Source: Balaenoptera acutorostrata
Taxonomy: Eukaryota; Chordata; Mammalia; Artiodactyla; Balaenopteridae
Assembly (NCBI RefSeq): GCF_949987535.1
Contig: NC_080081.1
Location: 35,566,428-35,630,427 of the forward strand
Direction: 5' to 3'
Length of the DNA stretch: 64,000 nt
Both the position numbers and the translations under genes were made by a program. Below the pieces are notes generated by a model. That model saw only the letters and a program-made list of their open reading frames with translations, did no database searches and was not told the DNA's origin. Shown in pieces: positions 49,441-61,539 of the stretch; positions within the stretch are counted from its first letter, which is position 1, and the number at the start of each line of letters is the position of its first letter.

Positions 49441-50195
49441 TGGCTCTACCTTCAAATTATATCCGGAATCTCACCACTTCTCACCATCTCTTCTGCTAAC
49501 GTCAAGTTCAAGCCGTATCCTCTCTTGCCTGGGTGCTACATAGCTTCTTGAATGGTCTCCCTGCTTCTACACCTGCCCGCCTACTGTCTCTATTCAACAC
49601 AGCAACCAGAATGATTTTTTAAAAATCATAAGCCAGAGCATGCCATTCCTTTACTAACAATTGCCACTGCTATCCCATCTCACTCAGAATAAAAGTTGTG
49701 TCACTTCTCTTACCAGACCTCCTACTATCATTTGTCTCTTCTCTAGCTTTCATGCTCTTCCTCAAACAGTTGGCATTATGAGTCCATCTTAAGTCTCTGG
49801 TTAGCTTCTCCCTGGAATGCTTCCTCCAGATATCTTGCCAGATAATAGCCATGACTTCTTCAAGTCCTTACTTAAATGTCACCTGCTGGAAGAGTTCTAT
49901 GCTAATCACCCTTCTCCCAATATCTTCATCCTGTTCTACTTTTCTTCTTTTTTCTCTACTTATCACCTTCTAACATACTATTTAGTTCTCTCATCCATTA
50001 TTGCCTTGTTTATTGTTTTCTACTCACTACCATCCTCCTCTACTGCCAACTAGAACATAAGCTTCAGGTTAGGATATTTTTTTTGTCATCAATCTGTTGC
50101 TCACCAGTATATTCTAAGTGTTTAAAATAAATGCCTGCAACATGGTGTCAGTAAAAATCTAATTAGTGAATGAATTAATGAATGAATATATGAAA
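49441..50195 (+). mobile_element. L2 LINE 3' end
   Basis: About 750 bp matching the L2 3' region in sense orientation: 'tgaatggtctccctgcttct', 'cacagcaaccagaatgattt', 'actcagaataaaagttgtgt', 'cctggaatgcttcctccaga', 'taaatgtcacctgctgg', 'taagcttcaggttagg', ending in a 'gaatgaattaatgaatgaat' type tail. L2 was active early in mammalian history. The frames at 49817-50053 (+) and 49670-49852 (-) are incidental. Confidence 0.9.
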
Positions 50196-50960
50196 ATAAG
50201 GAAATTCTAAAATAGTTCTGAAAATCAACCAGGGAAAGATGAGAAATCCAATAGCAAAATGGACATGGGTGTGAACAAGTTCTTCATGGAGACTGAAGTC
50301 AAATGGTTAACAAATGTAAGAAGAGATGTTCAAATTCATTAGAGCAATACAAATTAAAACTATTATGAAATAAGACATTCCATGCAAGAGACTGGCAAAA
50401 TTAGAAATTTGGATATCGCCATAGTTTGATGATGTGGAAAGGGGGAACCTTCCTCCTGCACTATTAAGGAGTGAAGCTGTTATGGCCATTTGCGGATATA
50501 TTCTGGCAGTTCTATGTTAGGTTAGTTATGTTTATCATCCATGGCTCAATGAACCCTTGGCTTGTTAGTCATCCCAGAGGAGGTGCCTATGCACATATTT
50601 GTTGCAGTATTTTTGGAGCCAGCAGGAGATTGGAAGAGACCTAGTTATATAAGACTAAGGAGGTGGATAAATAAAATATACAAATGCACACCATGGAATC
50701 CTATGAATTAGTTACAAATCAGGGACTAACTATATATCAAGCAAACAAGAGGGACTATAGAAATACATGCTGAAACCTATGAAGTAAGAACATAAATGAA
50801 ATACAACTTTAGTGCATGCAAATTAAAGACGCACAATGCTTATTTTACAAGGACACACATGTATTCAAGAATATAGATCAGCCACATTGTAGTGGTTGTC
50901 TATTAGGAAGAAAGGAAAGGTCATGGTGACCAAAACCAACTGTAACAGTATTTCCAACAG
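50196..50960 (+). mobile_element. ancient L1M, right segment
   Basis: It continues the L1M ORF2 end and 3' UTR: 'agatgttcaaattcattaga', 'gcaatacaaattaaaactat', 'catgcaagagactggcaaaa', 'accatggaatcctatgaatt', 'agtggttgtctattaggaag'. The order follows directly from the left segment across the L2. Confidence 0.75.
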
Positions 50961-51377
50961 CACAAGAGCAGGATCTGGCTCCCAGACTTCCCTCCAGGGG
51001 CATTAGCAACTTCTGTTGTTTCTCCAAGCCCTTTTCAACCTTCATTTATCAAAGTCCTCCCAACAAATTTGTAACCAAATCCCTGCATTAAATCCCTCTG
51101 TAAAACATCTAGAATGGTTTCTCTTTTCTTGACTTTATGTTAACTGGTACAATACTCGATGACATTAGTCTGTAATGACTGAAACTCATGATTAACTCAA
51201 TCTCCAAAGCTGAGAGGAAAGAAAGTAAAATGGAAATGATAGGTATAGTAGGTATAGTACCTAAAAGAAAAAAAATGTTCAATTAAATATATTCATAAGC
51301 TAGAACTTATTTAAATATTGATATTTCTTCACTTGATATTTGGGTTTTCCAATAATTTATTATTAGATGGTAACATC

Positions 51378-51440
51378 TGTGTGTGTGTGTGTGTGTGTGT
51401 GTGTGCATTTAGAGAAAGAGAGAGAGAGAGGGAGAGAGCA
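51378..51440. repeat. (TG)n then GA-rich microsatellite
   Basis: About 13 TG units (51379-51405), then 'catttagagaaag' and a GA-rich run to about 51440. Confidence 0.93.
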
Positions 51441-51808
51441 TGAGAGTGAAAGAGATATAGAAGATCAAGGAAATAAACATGTAATATTGTACCAGTAGGC
51501 AGTTTGCCCCCAAGAAAAGGGCATACTTTGGGGTGAAGCAGTTCTTTTATATGAGGGAAATTTCTGGAAAGAAGGTCAGCTGTCTGATCTCAATGGCCAA
51601 CACCTCTGGCAGCTGAAGAATAAGTGCCTTGATCCCAAGGGGGAATCTCAGCAACACATGACAGTGGACAATTAAGGTGCCACTTTTCTGTCACACTGTC
51701 CATTACAAGGGATCCCAATCCGTATTCCCTCCTTTACCATCAATGCCCCACTGACAATGAGTGTGCAGGTAGAGTGACAGTTGGAAGAGTGACCCTTTAT
51801 CTTCCTAT

Positions 51809-51841
51809 CTCTCTTCCTCCTTCCCCCCTCCCTTCCTTCCT
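51809..51841. repeat. polypyrimidine tract
   Basis: An uninterrupted C/T run with (TTCC)n at its 3' end. Confidence 0.9.
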
Positions 51842-52549
51842 TAGTCACATTCTGCTAAAAAATTAAGGTGGAAATTGTGTTTCTTATTGACATCAGATAA
51901 ATTATTTCCCTTCCTACTTAAAAAGATTAGAACAATACTTTAATTCTTAAATTCATTTGTTCATCTATTTATTCAAAGAAATTTTATTGATTAATTGCTG
52001 TGTGCTTAGTAGTTAGAAAAATAAACCTAAATTTTACTTTTAATTTTGAAGGCATTCTTATTCAGCTAAATAGTTCTCTGGTTTTCTTTATATAAACATG
52101 TATCTTGATATCAGGATGAAATAAGCACAATATGATGACAGCCTAATGACAGAATTCCAAGAGCTGCCAAGAGGAAATGAAATGTTAGATACAAAGCATC
52201 CAAATATTCTTTTTTCTTCTCATCTAGTTTGTCTTGTGAGTGAAGAGTAGTTATCTTTCAAAAAGCAATTTGTAGGCAGAGAAGTTAAAACATTCCCGTC
52301 TTTTTCCAATAAATATGAATTATGATCTTATTCAGTGGAAATCTTAAACTCATGAAAAAAAGTAAACGCTTCTTATTAGAGAATCATAAAATGACCACTC
52401 AAACTTCAATTACACTAATATTGACAACCAACTCTATATATTAAAGTATTTGGAATGCATATTTGTATCTTTTGACTTTTTTAATGTATGCAATAGTATA
52501 AGAAATTAATATTTTGGTGTGAGATAGTACTATTTTCCATCATAGTTAA

Positions 52550-52630
52550 CTAATGTTGAGTAAGTTACTTAATCTTTTCAGTTCTGTTTTTTCCTTTGTA
52601 AAATGGAGGTAAGCATTCCCATCAGTATAT
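52550..52630 (+). repeat. MIR SINE fragment
   Basis: 'gagtaagttacttaatcttt' then 'ctttgtaaaatggaggtaag' is the MIR core order. Short and diverged. Confidence 0.6.
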
Positions 52631-53867
52631 GTAAACAATTAGATTTATCAAGGCAGATTTGTTTGATTTCTTAATCTAAAGGAACAGAATTTAAATGTCT
52701 GAAACAGTTATTTATGTACACTTTTTAGATAAATATAGGAAGAATAAACAGTCATTGTTCTAGAATTAGAGAATTATCAAATCTTTTGTATTTAATTAAA
52801 TACCAAAGGGTATGCTTTCCTTGACATCCTTAAATTGCAAAGCTGGAGGGGATGGGGATCAGAGGGGTCAATGACCTTGACTTTGTCATCCTAGGACAAT
52901 GATGTGCCAGAGTGTTTCTTACCAATGAGCAGCTGCAAGCACAAACAAGTGAGCATGTGAAATTAATTTCTCTTAAAGTAAATTTGTTCACTTCGATTCA
53001 AAAAAGGACCTAAAGACCAATGGGCACGGACATAGACACACACAAGTTCTGTCCAATACTGAAAAATTTCCCAAACCTCTATACCTAAGGTTTAAGCTTT
53101 GTGGAGCAATGGACAACCACTACAGTATCAGTTGAAAAAAATCCCAAGTACGGACTCTCCTAATTGAGCTTGGATTTGAGGGTCCTGTGTCCTTCCTCAA
53201 AGACCAGTGGCTCATTCAGGAGCTAAGCTTATGTTGCCATCATAGATCACACATCATTGGCTGGTCAGATAAGGAACAGATTTCATTTTGCATTCCTTTC
53301 TTTCTTCCTTCCTTCCTTTGTTCCTTCTTTCCTTTCTTCCTTTTCTTTCATAATAATAACCTGTGACAAAAAGAGGCAGTGAAGGTAGTGCAGTTTTTTG
53401 GCTATCACTAGAAAAGTAGACACTTGTAATTGTATTTACTCTACAGAATTACGGGATATTCCACGTTGATTACATAGGAAATGATCAGATAGCAGCCAGC
53501 ACTCTTTTTTGTTTTTAATATATGGTTCAATAATTTCTCAAATGCCCAGTAAATTCATGTTACATCTATATATCATGTGATGACATCATCAACCAAATAC
53601 TCCAAAATTAATCATTTCCCCAAATTTTACTTGGTTACCACTATGATTTTAAAATTATCTGTATTCAGTAAGATGTAAATTCTGTACTTTTAAGAAAATC
53701 TTTCTAGAATATAGTTTGTATTTCAATTGTACCAGAATATGTGGGTGGAGAGAGGGGCATGAGAGACAGAGTAAAGAAAATTAAAAGCGTGGTTCCTGCT
53801 ACCATGGCAAGGGACACCACACTAAGGCAATTACACCTGACATTGGTTCATTTGTGTTTATGAAGCA
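52631..53867. other. unassigned sequence
   Basis: 52830-53270 is closer to average GC than its surroundings and may be an old repeat or unique DNA. Apart from the pyrimidine tract at 53296-53350, nothing can be named. Confidence 0.45.
53296..53350. repeat. (TTCC)n/(TTTC)n polypyrimidine tract
   Basis: A nearly pure C/T strand built of CTTC, TTCC and TTTC words, broken once by a G. Such mirror-like tracts can form triplex DNA. Confidence 0.92.
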
Positions 53868-54698
53868 TTTTATTTTTATTTATTTACTTTTTTAACATCT
53901 TTATTGGCATATAATTGCTTTACAATGGTGTGTTAGTTTCTGCTTTATAACAAAGTGAATCAGCTATACATATACATATATCCCCATAATTCCTCCCTTT
54001 CCCACCCCTCTACGTGGTCACAAAGCACCGAGCTGATCTACCTGTGCTATGCGGCTGCTACCCACTAGCTATCTATTTTACATTTGATAGTGTATATATG
54101 TCCATGCCACTCTCTCACTTTATCCCAGCTTACCCTTCCCCCTCCCCATGTCCTCAAGTCCATTCTCTAGTAGGTCAGCATCTTTATTCCTGTCCTGCCC
54201 CTAGGTTCTTCATGACCTTTTTTTTTTTTTTAAGATTCCATATATATGTGTTAGCGTACGGTATTTGTCTTTCTCTTTCTGACTTACTTCACTCTGTATG
54301 ACAGACTCTAGGTCCATCCACCTCACCCAAATATTCCATTATATATATGTGCCACATCTTCTTTATACATTCATCTGTCGATGGACACTTAGTTTGCTTC
54401 CATGTCCTGGCTATTGTAAACAGAGCTGCAATGGACATTGTGGTACATGACTCTTTTTGAATTATGGTTTTCTCAGGGTATATGCCCAGTAGTGGGATTA
54501 CTGTGTCGTATGGTAGTTCCACTATTAGATTTTAAGGAGCATTCATATTGTTCTCCATAATGGCTGTATCAATTTACATTCCCACCAACAGAGGAAAAGG
54601 TTTCCCTTTTCTCCACACCCTCTCCAGCATTTATTGTTTGTAGATATTTTGATGATGGCCATTCTGACCAGTGTGAGATGATATCTCACTGTAGTTTT
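53868..54698 (-). mobile_element. near-full-length L1 'D', 3' segment (3' UTR and ORF2 end)
   Basis: It begins with a T-rich (A-tail complement) stretch, then 'attggcatataattgcttta', the usual complement of the L1 3' end, and runs to the ORF2 C-terminal region ('tgaccagtgtgagatgatat'). Compared with the copy at 54.7 kb it lacks about 50 bp around 54328. The segment stops at TCACTGTAGTTTT (54686-54698), which recurs at 58166-58178 where the same element resumes. Confidence 0.95.
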
Positions 54699-55356
54699 TT
54701 TTTTTTTTTTTTAACATCTTTATTGGAGTATAATTGCTTTACAATGGTGTGTTAGTTTCTGCTTTATAACAAAGTGAATCAGTTATACATATACATATGT
54801 TCCCATATCTCTTCCCTCTTCCATCTCCCTCCCTCCCACCCTCCCTATCCCACCCCCCTAGGTGGTCTCAAAGCACAGAGCTGATCTCCCTGTGCTATGC
54901 AGCTGCTTCCCACTTGCTATCTATTTTACATTTGGTAGTGTATATATGTCCATGCCACTCTCTCACCCTGTCACATCTTGCCCCTCCCTCTCCCCATATC
55001 CTCAAGTCCATTCTCTAGTAGGTCTGTGTCTTTATTCCTGTCTTGCCACTAGTTTCTTCATGACCTTTTTTTTTTTTTCTGAGATTCCGTATATATGTGT
55101 TACCATACTGTATATGTTTTTCTCTTTCTGACTTATTTCACTCTGTATGACAGACTCTAACTAAATCCACCTCACTACAAATACCTCCATTTCATTTCTT
55201 TTTATGGCTGAGTAATATTCCATTGTATATATGTGCCACATCTTCTTTATCCATTCATCTGTTCATGGACACTTAGGTTGCTTCCATGTCCTGGCTATTG
55301 TAAATAGAGCTGCAATGAACATTTTGGTACATGACTCTTTTTGAATTATGGTTTTC

Positions 55357-58153
55357 TCAGGGTATATGCCCAGTAGTGGGATTGCTGGGTCGTATGGTAG
55401 TTCTATTTTTAGTTTTTTTAAGGAACCTCCATACTGTTCTCCAAAGTGGCTGTATCAATTTACATTCCCACCAACAGTGCAAGAGTGTTCCCTTTTCTCC
55501 ACACCCTCTCCAGCATTTATTGTTTCTAGATTTTTTGGTGATGGCCATTCTGACCGGTGTGAGATGATATCTCATTGCAGTTTTGATTTGCATTTCTCTA
55601 ATGATTAATGATGTTGAGCATTCTTTCATGTGTCTGTTGGCAATCTGTATATCTTCTTTGAAGAAATGTCTATTTAGGTCTTCTGCCCATTTTTGGATTG
55701 GGTTGTTTGTTTTTTTGTTATTGAGCTGCATGAGCTGCTTGTAAATCTGGGAGTTTAATATTTTGTCACTTGCTTCATTTGCAAATATTTTCTCCCATTG
55801 TGAGAGTTGTCTTTTGGTCTTGTTTATGGTTTCCTTTGCTGTGCAAAAGCTTTTAAGTTACATTAGGTCCCATTTGTTTATTTGTGTTTTTATTTCCATT
55901 TCTCTAGGAGGTGGGTCAAAAAGGATCTTGCTGTGATTTATGTCATAGTCTTCTGCCTATGTTTTCCTCTAAGAGTTTCATAGTGTCTGGCCTTACACTT
56001 AGGTCTTTAATCCATTTTGACTTTATTTTTGTGTATGGTGTCAGGGAGTGTTCTAATTTCATACTTTTACATGTTCCTGTCCAATTTTCCCAGCACCACT
56101 TATTGAAGAGGCTGTCTTTTCTCCACTGTATATGCTTGCCTCCTTTATCAAAGATAAGGTGACCATATGTTCCTGGGTTTATCTCTGAGCTTTCTATCCT
56201 GTTCCATTGATCTATGTTTCTGTTTTTGTGCCAGTACCAAACTGTCTTGATTACTGTAGCTTTGTAATATAGTCTGAAGTCATGGAGCCTGATTCCTCCA
56301 GCTCCACTTTTCGTTCTCAAGATTGCTTTGGCTATTCAGGGTCTTTTGTGTTTCCATACAAATTGTGAAATTTTTTGTTCTAGTTCTGTGAAAAATGCCA
56401 GTGGTAGTTTGATAAGGATTGCATTGAATCTGTAGATTGCTTTGGGTACTAGAGTCATTTTCACAATGTTGACTCTTCCAATCCAAGAAAATGGTATATC
56501 TCTCCATCTATTTGTATCATCTTTAATTTCTTTCATCAGTGTCTTATAATTTTCTGCATACAGATCTTTTGTCTCCTTAGGTAGATTTATTCCTAGATAT
56601 TGTATTCCTTCTGTTGCAATGGTAAACGGGAGTGTTTTCTTAATTTCACTTTCAGATTTTTCATCATTAGTGTATAGGAATGCAAGAGATTTCTGTGCAT
56701 TAATTTTGTATCCTGCTACTTTACCAAATTCATTGATTAGCTCTAGGAGTTTTCTGGTAGCATCTTTAGGATTCTCTATGTATAGTATCATGTCATCTGC
56801 AAACAGTGACAGCTTTACTTCTTTTCCGATTTGGATTCCTTTTATTTCTTTTTCTTCTCTGATTGCTGTGGCTAACAATTCCAAAACTATGTTGAATAAT
56901 AGTGGTGAGAGTCGGCAACCTTGTCTTGTTCCTGATCGTAGTGGAAATGGTTTCAGTTTTTCACCATTGAGGACAATGTTGGCTGTGGGTTTGTCATATA
57001 TGGCCTTTATTAGGTTGAGGAAAGTTCCCTCTATGCCTACTTTCTGCAGGGCTTTTATCATAAATGGGTGTTGAATTTTGTTGAAAACTTTCTCTGCATC
57101 TATTGAGATGATCATATGGTTTTTCTCCTTCAATTTGTTAATATGATGTATCACGTTGATTGATTTGCATATGTTGAAGAATCCTTGCATTCTTGGAATA
57201 AACCCCACTTGATCATGGTGTATGATCCTTTTTTTTTTAATAAATTTATTTATTTATTTATTTTTGGGTGTGTTGGGTCTTCGTTTCTGTGTGAGGGCTT
57301 TCTCCAGTTCCGGCGAGCGGGGGCCACTCTTCATTGCGGTGTGTGGGCCTCTCACTATCATGGCCTCTCTTGCTGTGGAGCACAGGCTCCAGACGCCCAG
57401 GCTCAGTAGTTGTGGCACACGGGCCCAGCCGCTCTGTTGCATGTGGGATCTTCCCAGACCAGGGCTTGAACCCGTGTGCCCTGCATTAGCACATGGATGC
57501 TTAACCACTGCGCCACCAGGGAAGACCCATATGATCATTTTAATGTGCTGTTGGATTCTATTTGCTAGTATTTTGTTGAGGATTTTTGCATCTATGTTCA
57601 TCAGTGATATTAGCCTGTAGTTTTCTTTCTTTGTGACATCTTTGTCTGGTTTTGGTATCAGGGTGATTGTGGTCTTGTAGAATGAGTTGGGGAGTGTTCC
57701 TCCCTCTGCAATATTTTGGAAGAGTTTGAGAAGGATAGGTGTTAGCTCTTCTCTAAATGTTTGATAGAATTTGCCTGTGAAGCCCTCTGGTCCTGGGCTT
57801 TTGTTTGTTGGAAGATTTTTAATCACAGTTTCAATTTCAGTGCTTGTGATTGGTCTGTTCATATTTTCTATTTCTTCCTGGTTCAGTCTTGGCAGGTTGT
57901 GCATTTCTAAGAATCTGTCCATTTCTTCCAGGTTGTCCATTTTATTGGCATAGAGTTGCTTGTAGTAATCTCTCATGATCATTTGTATTTCTGCAGTGTC
58001 AGTGGTTACTTTTCCTTTTTCATTTCTAATTCTATTGATTTGAGTCTTCTCCCTTTTTCTCTTGATGAGTCTGACTAATGGTTTATCAATCCTGTTTATC
58101 TTCTCAAAGAACCAGCTTTTAGTTTTATTGATCTTTGCTATTGTTTCCTTCAT
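55357..58153 (-). pseudogene. L1 E ORF2 (reverse transcriptase and C-terminal part), disrupted
   Basis: ORF2p copies L1 RNA into the genome. The N-terminal piece (58153 to about 57542) contains '[16 protein letters not shown]' and '[11 protein letters not shown]'. A SINE interrupts here. The following piece (57208-56336) has '[12 protein letters not shown]', 'GTRQGC', the catalytic box '[10 protein letters not shown]' intact, and '[14 protein letters not shown]'. The two pieces are in the same frame, since the SINE plus duplicated target adds a multiple of three. At 56333-56335 a TGA interrupts between 'WKHKRP' and '[10 protein letters not shown]', consistent with CGA to TGA decay at a CpG. 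A frameshift follows. The C-terminal frame (55731-55357) keeps the C-x3-C-x7-H-x4-C motif as 'CWRGC' through 'HCWWEC'. The endonuclease domain is absent by truncation, so the copy is inactive. Confidence 0.95.
57233..57529 (-). mobile_element. CHR-2-type tRNA-derived SINE, copy 4, inside L1 E
   Basis: Target duplications are TATGATCCTTTT (57221-57232) and TATGATCATTTT (57530-57541), one mismatch. The uninterrupted L1 sequence at 59808-59830 in L1 D shows the empty site. The head is at 57529, minus strand. The B box reads GGTTCAAGCCC, with CG changed to CA compared with copies 1-3. It has a single 24-bp unit. More substitutions than copies 1 and 3 suggest it is older. Confidence 0.96.
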
Positions 58154-58178
58154 TTCTTTTTCATTTCACTGTAGTTTT

Positions 58179-61100
58179 GATTTGCATTTCTCTAATGATT
58201 AATGATGTTGAGCATTCTTTCATGTGTTTGCTGGCAATCTGCATATCTTCTTTGGAAAAATGTCTATTTAGATCTTCTGCCCATTTTTGGACTGGGTTGT
58301 TTGTTTTTTGATATTGAGCTGCAAGAGCTGCTTGTAAATTTTGGAGATTAATCCTTTGTCAGTTACTTCATTTGCAAATATTTTCTCCCATTCTGAGGGT
58401 TGTCTTTTGGTCTTGTTTATGGTTCCTTTGCTGTGCAAAAGCTTTTATGTCCCATTTGTTTATTTTTGTTTTTATTTCCATTTCTCTAGGAGGTGGGTCA
58501 AAAAGGATCTTGCTGTGATTTATGTCATGGAGTGTTCTGCCCCTGTTTTCCTCTAAGAGTTTGACAGTGTCTGGCCTTACATTTAGGTCTTTAATCCATT
58601 TTGAGTTTATTTTTGTGTATGGTGTTAGGGAGTGTTCTAAATTCATTCTTTTACATATAGCTGTCCAGTTTTCCAAACATGACTTATTGAAGAGACTCTC
58701 TTTTCTCCATTGTATATTCTTCCCTCCTTAATCAAAAATACGGTGACCATATGTGAGTGGGTTTATCTCTGGGCTTACTATCTTGTTCCATTGATCTATA
58801 TTTCTGGTTTTGTTCCAGTACCATACTCTCTTGATTATTGTAGCTTTGTAGTATAGTCTGAAGTCAGGGAGCCTGATTCCTCCAGCTCTGTTTTTCTTTC
58901 TCAAGATTGCTTAGGCTATTCGGGATCTTTTGTGCTTCCATACAAATTGTGAAATATTTTCTTTTGTTTCTGTGAAAAATGCCATTGGTAATTTGATAGG
59001 GACTGCATTGAAACTGTAGATTCCTTTGGGTAGCATAGTCATTTCCACAATATTGATTCTTCCAATCCAAGAGTACGGTATATTTCTCCAGCTGTTTGTA
59101 TCATGTTTAATTTCTTCATCTGTGTCTTATACATTTTTGCATATAGGTCTTTTCTCTCCTTAGGTAGGCTTATTCCTAGGTATTTTATTCTTTTTGTTGC
59201 AGTGGTAAATGAGAGTGTTTTCTTAATTACTCTTTCAGATTTTTCATCATTAGTATATAGAAATGCAAGAGATTTCTGTGCATTAATTTTGTATCCAGCT
59301 ACTTTACCAAGTTCATTGATTAGCTCTAGTAGTTTTCTGGTAGCATCTTTAGGGTTCTCTATGTATAGTATCATGTCATCTGCAGACAGTGACAGCGTTA
59401 GTTCTTCTTTTCCGATTTGGATTCCTCTTATTTCCTTTTTGTCTTTGATTGCTGTGGCTAAAACTTCCAAAACTGTTTTGAATAATCGTTGTGAGAGTGG
59501 ACAACTTTGTCTTGTTCCTGATCTTAGAGGAAATGTTTTCAGTTTTACAGCATTGAGAACTATGTTGGCTGTGGGTTTTTCATATATGGTTTTTATTATG
59601 TTGAGGAATGTTCCCTCTATGCCTACTTTCTGGAGGATTTTTCTCATAAATAAATGTTGAATTTTGTCAAAAGCTTTTTCTGCATCTCTTGAGATGATCA
59701 TATGGTTTTTCTCTTTCAATTTGTTAATATGGTTTATCACATTGATTGATATGCATATATTGGAGAGTCCTTGCATTCCTGGGAGAAACCCCACTTGATC
59801 ATGGTGTATGATCCTTTTAATGTGCTGTTGGATTCTGTTTGCTAGCATTGTGTTGAGGATTTTTGCATGTATGTTCATCAGTGATATTGGCCTGTTGTTT
59901 TCTTTCTTTGTGACATCTTTGTCTGGTTTTGGTATCAGGGTAATGGTGGCCTCATAGAATGAGTTTTGGAGTGGTCCTCCCTCTGTTATCTTTTGGAAGA
60001 GTTTGAAAAGGATAGGTGTTAGCTCTTCTCTAAATATTTGATAGAATTTGCTTGTGAAGCCATATGGTCCTGAGCTTTTGTTTGTTGGAAGGTTTTTTAT
60101 CACAGTGTCAATTTCAGTGCTTGTGATTGGTCAGTTTATATTTTCTATATCTTCCTCATTCAGTCTTGGAAGGTTGTACTTTTCTAAGAATTTGTCCATT
60201 TCTTTCAGGTTTTCCATTTTCTTGGCATATGGTTGCTTGTTGTATTGTCTCATGATCCTTTGTATTTCTTCAGTGTCAGTTGTTACTTCTCCTTTTTCAC
60301 TTCTAATGATACTGATTTGAGTCTTCTCTCTTTTCTTCTTGATGAGTCTGGATAATGGTTTATCAATGTTGTTTATCTTCTCAAAGAGCCAGCTTTTAGT
60401 TTTATTGATCTTTGCTATTGTTTCCTTCATTTCTTTTGTATTTATTTCCGGTCTGATCTTTATGATCTCTTTCCTTCTGCTAACTTTGTTTTTTTGTTGT
60501 TGTTGTTGTTCTTTCTCTAATTGCTTTAGTTGTAAAGTTAGGTTGTTTATTTGAGATGTTTCTTGTTTATGGAGGTAAAATTGTATTGCTATAAACTTCC
60601 CTCTTAGAACAGTTTTTGCTGCATGCTATAGGTTTTGGGCTGCCTGGTTTTCATTGTCCTTTGTTTCTAGTTATTTTTTGATTTCCTCTTTGATTTCTTC
60701 AATGTTATCTTGGTTATTTAGCAGTGTATTATTTAGCCTCCATGCATTTGTATTTCTTACAGATTTATTCCTGTAATTGATATCTAATCTCATAGCTTTG
60801 TGGTTGGAAAAGATATTTGATACGATTTCAATTTTCTCAAATTTACCAAGGCTTGATGTGTAACCCAAGATATGATCTATCTTGGAGAATGTTCCATGAG
60901 CACTTGAGAAGAAAGTGTTTTCTATTGTTTTTGGATGGAGTGTCCTATAAATAAATATAAATTAAGTCCATCTTGTTTAATGTGTCATTTAAAGCTTGGT
61001 TTCCTTATTTATTGTCATTTTGTATGATCTGTCCATTGGTGAAAGTGGGGTGTTAAAGTCCTCTCCTATGATTGTGTTACTTTTGATTTCCCCTTTTATG

Positions 61101-61520
61101 GCTGTTGTCATTTGCCTTATGTTTTGTTGTGCTCGTATGTTGGGTGCATAAACATTTACAATTGTTATATCTTCTTCTTGGATTGATCCCTTGATCATTA
61201 TGCAGTGTTCTTCTTTGTGTCTTGTAATAGTCTTTATTTTAAAGTCTATTTTCTCTGATATGAGTATTGCTACTCCAGCTTTCTTTTGATTTCCATTTGC
61301 ATGGAATATTTCTTTCTATCCCCTCAGTTTAAGTCTGTATGTGTCCCTAGGCCTGAATTAGTCCCTTGTAGACAGCATATATACGGGTCTTGTTTTTGTA
61401 TCCATTCAGCTAGTCTATGCCTTTTGGTCGGAGCATTTAACCCATTTACAATTAAGGTAGTTATAGATATGTATGTTCCTATTACCTTTTTCTTAATTGT
61501 TTTGTGTTTGTTATTGTAGG
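58179..61520 (-). pseudogene. L1 D ORF2 (endonuclease-RT), broken
   Basis: Endonuclease: the start reads 'VNGLNAP' in the complement near 61445, then 'IVNVYAPN' (about 61161) and a Gly-Glu-Asp-Phe-Asn word ('IIGEDFNTPLS'). The conserved SDH catalytic motif near the domain's end appears as 'SNHKAM' (about 60800), an Asp to Asn change. Linker: 60430-60131 ('SWLFEKINNIDKPLSRLIKK'), ended by TGA. RT: 60103-59039 with 'GTRQSCPLS' and the catalytic box as 'SADDMILYI' (Phe to Ser, both Asp kept). The C-terminal part is frameshifted (59070-58864, 58676-58368) and continues across the L1 E insertion to about 54500. Several stops and shifts make it inactive. Confidence 0.93.
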
Positions 61521-61539
61521 TGGTTTCCTTCTCTTGCTT

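Larger units (their letters stand above)
50961..52549. other. unassigned sequence with microsatellites
   Basis: 51480-51800 is GC-richer and probably repeat-derived but unnamed. The microsatellites at 51378-51440 and 51809-51841 are listed separately. No gene seen. Confidence 0.45.
54699..58165 (-). mobile_element. L1 'E', 3.5 kb, inserted into L1 'D'
   Basis: Flanked by the exact 13-bp target duplication TCACTGTAGTTTT (54686-54698 and 58166-58178), both within the ORF2 end of L1 D. The T-run at 54699-54713 is the complement of its A-tail. It then reads 3' UTR, ORF2 C-terminus and RT to a truncated 5' end near 58165, just upstream of the RT domain, so the endonuclease, ORF1 and 5' UTR were never copied. 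It carries a SINE at 57233-57529. Same orientation and same 3' UTR lineage as its host. Confidence 0.96.

Noticed and set aside
55911..57074. Plus-strand open frames of 83 and 151 codons
   Set aside because: They are the complement of L1 E ORF2, which explains the sequence fully.
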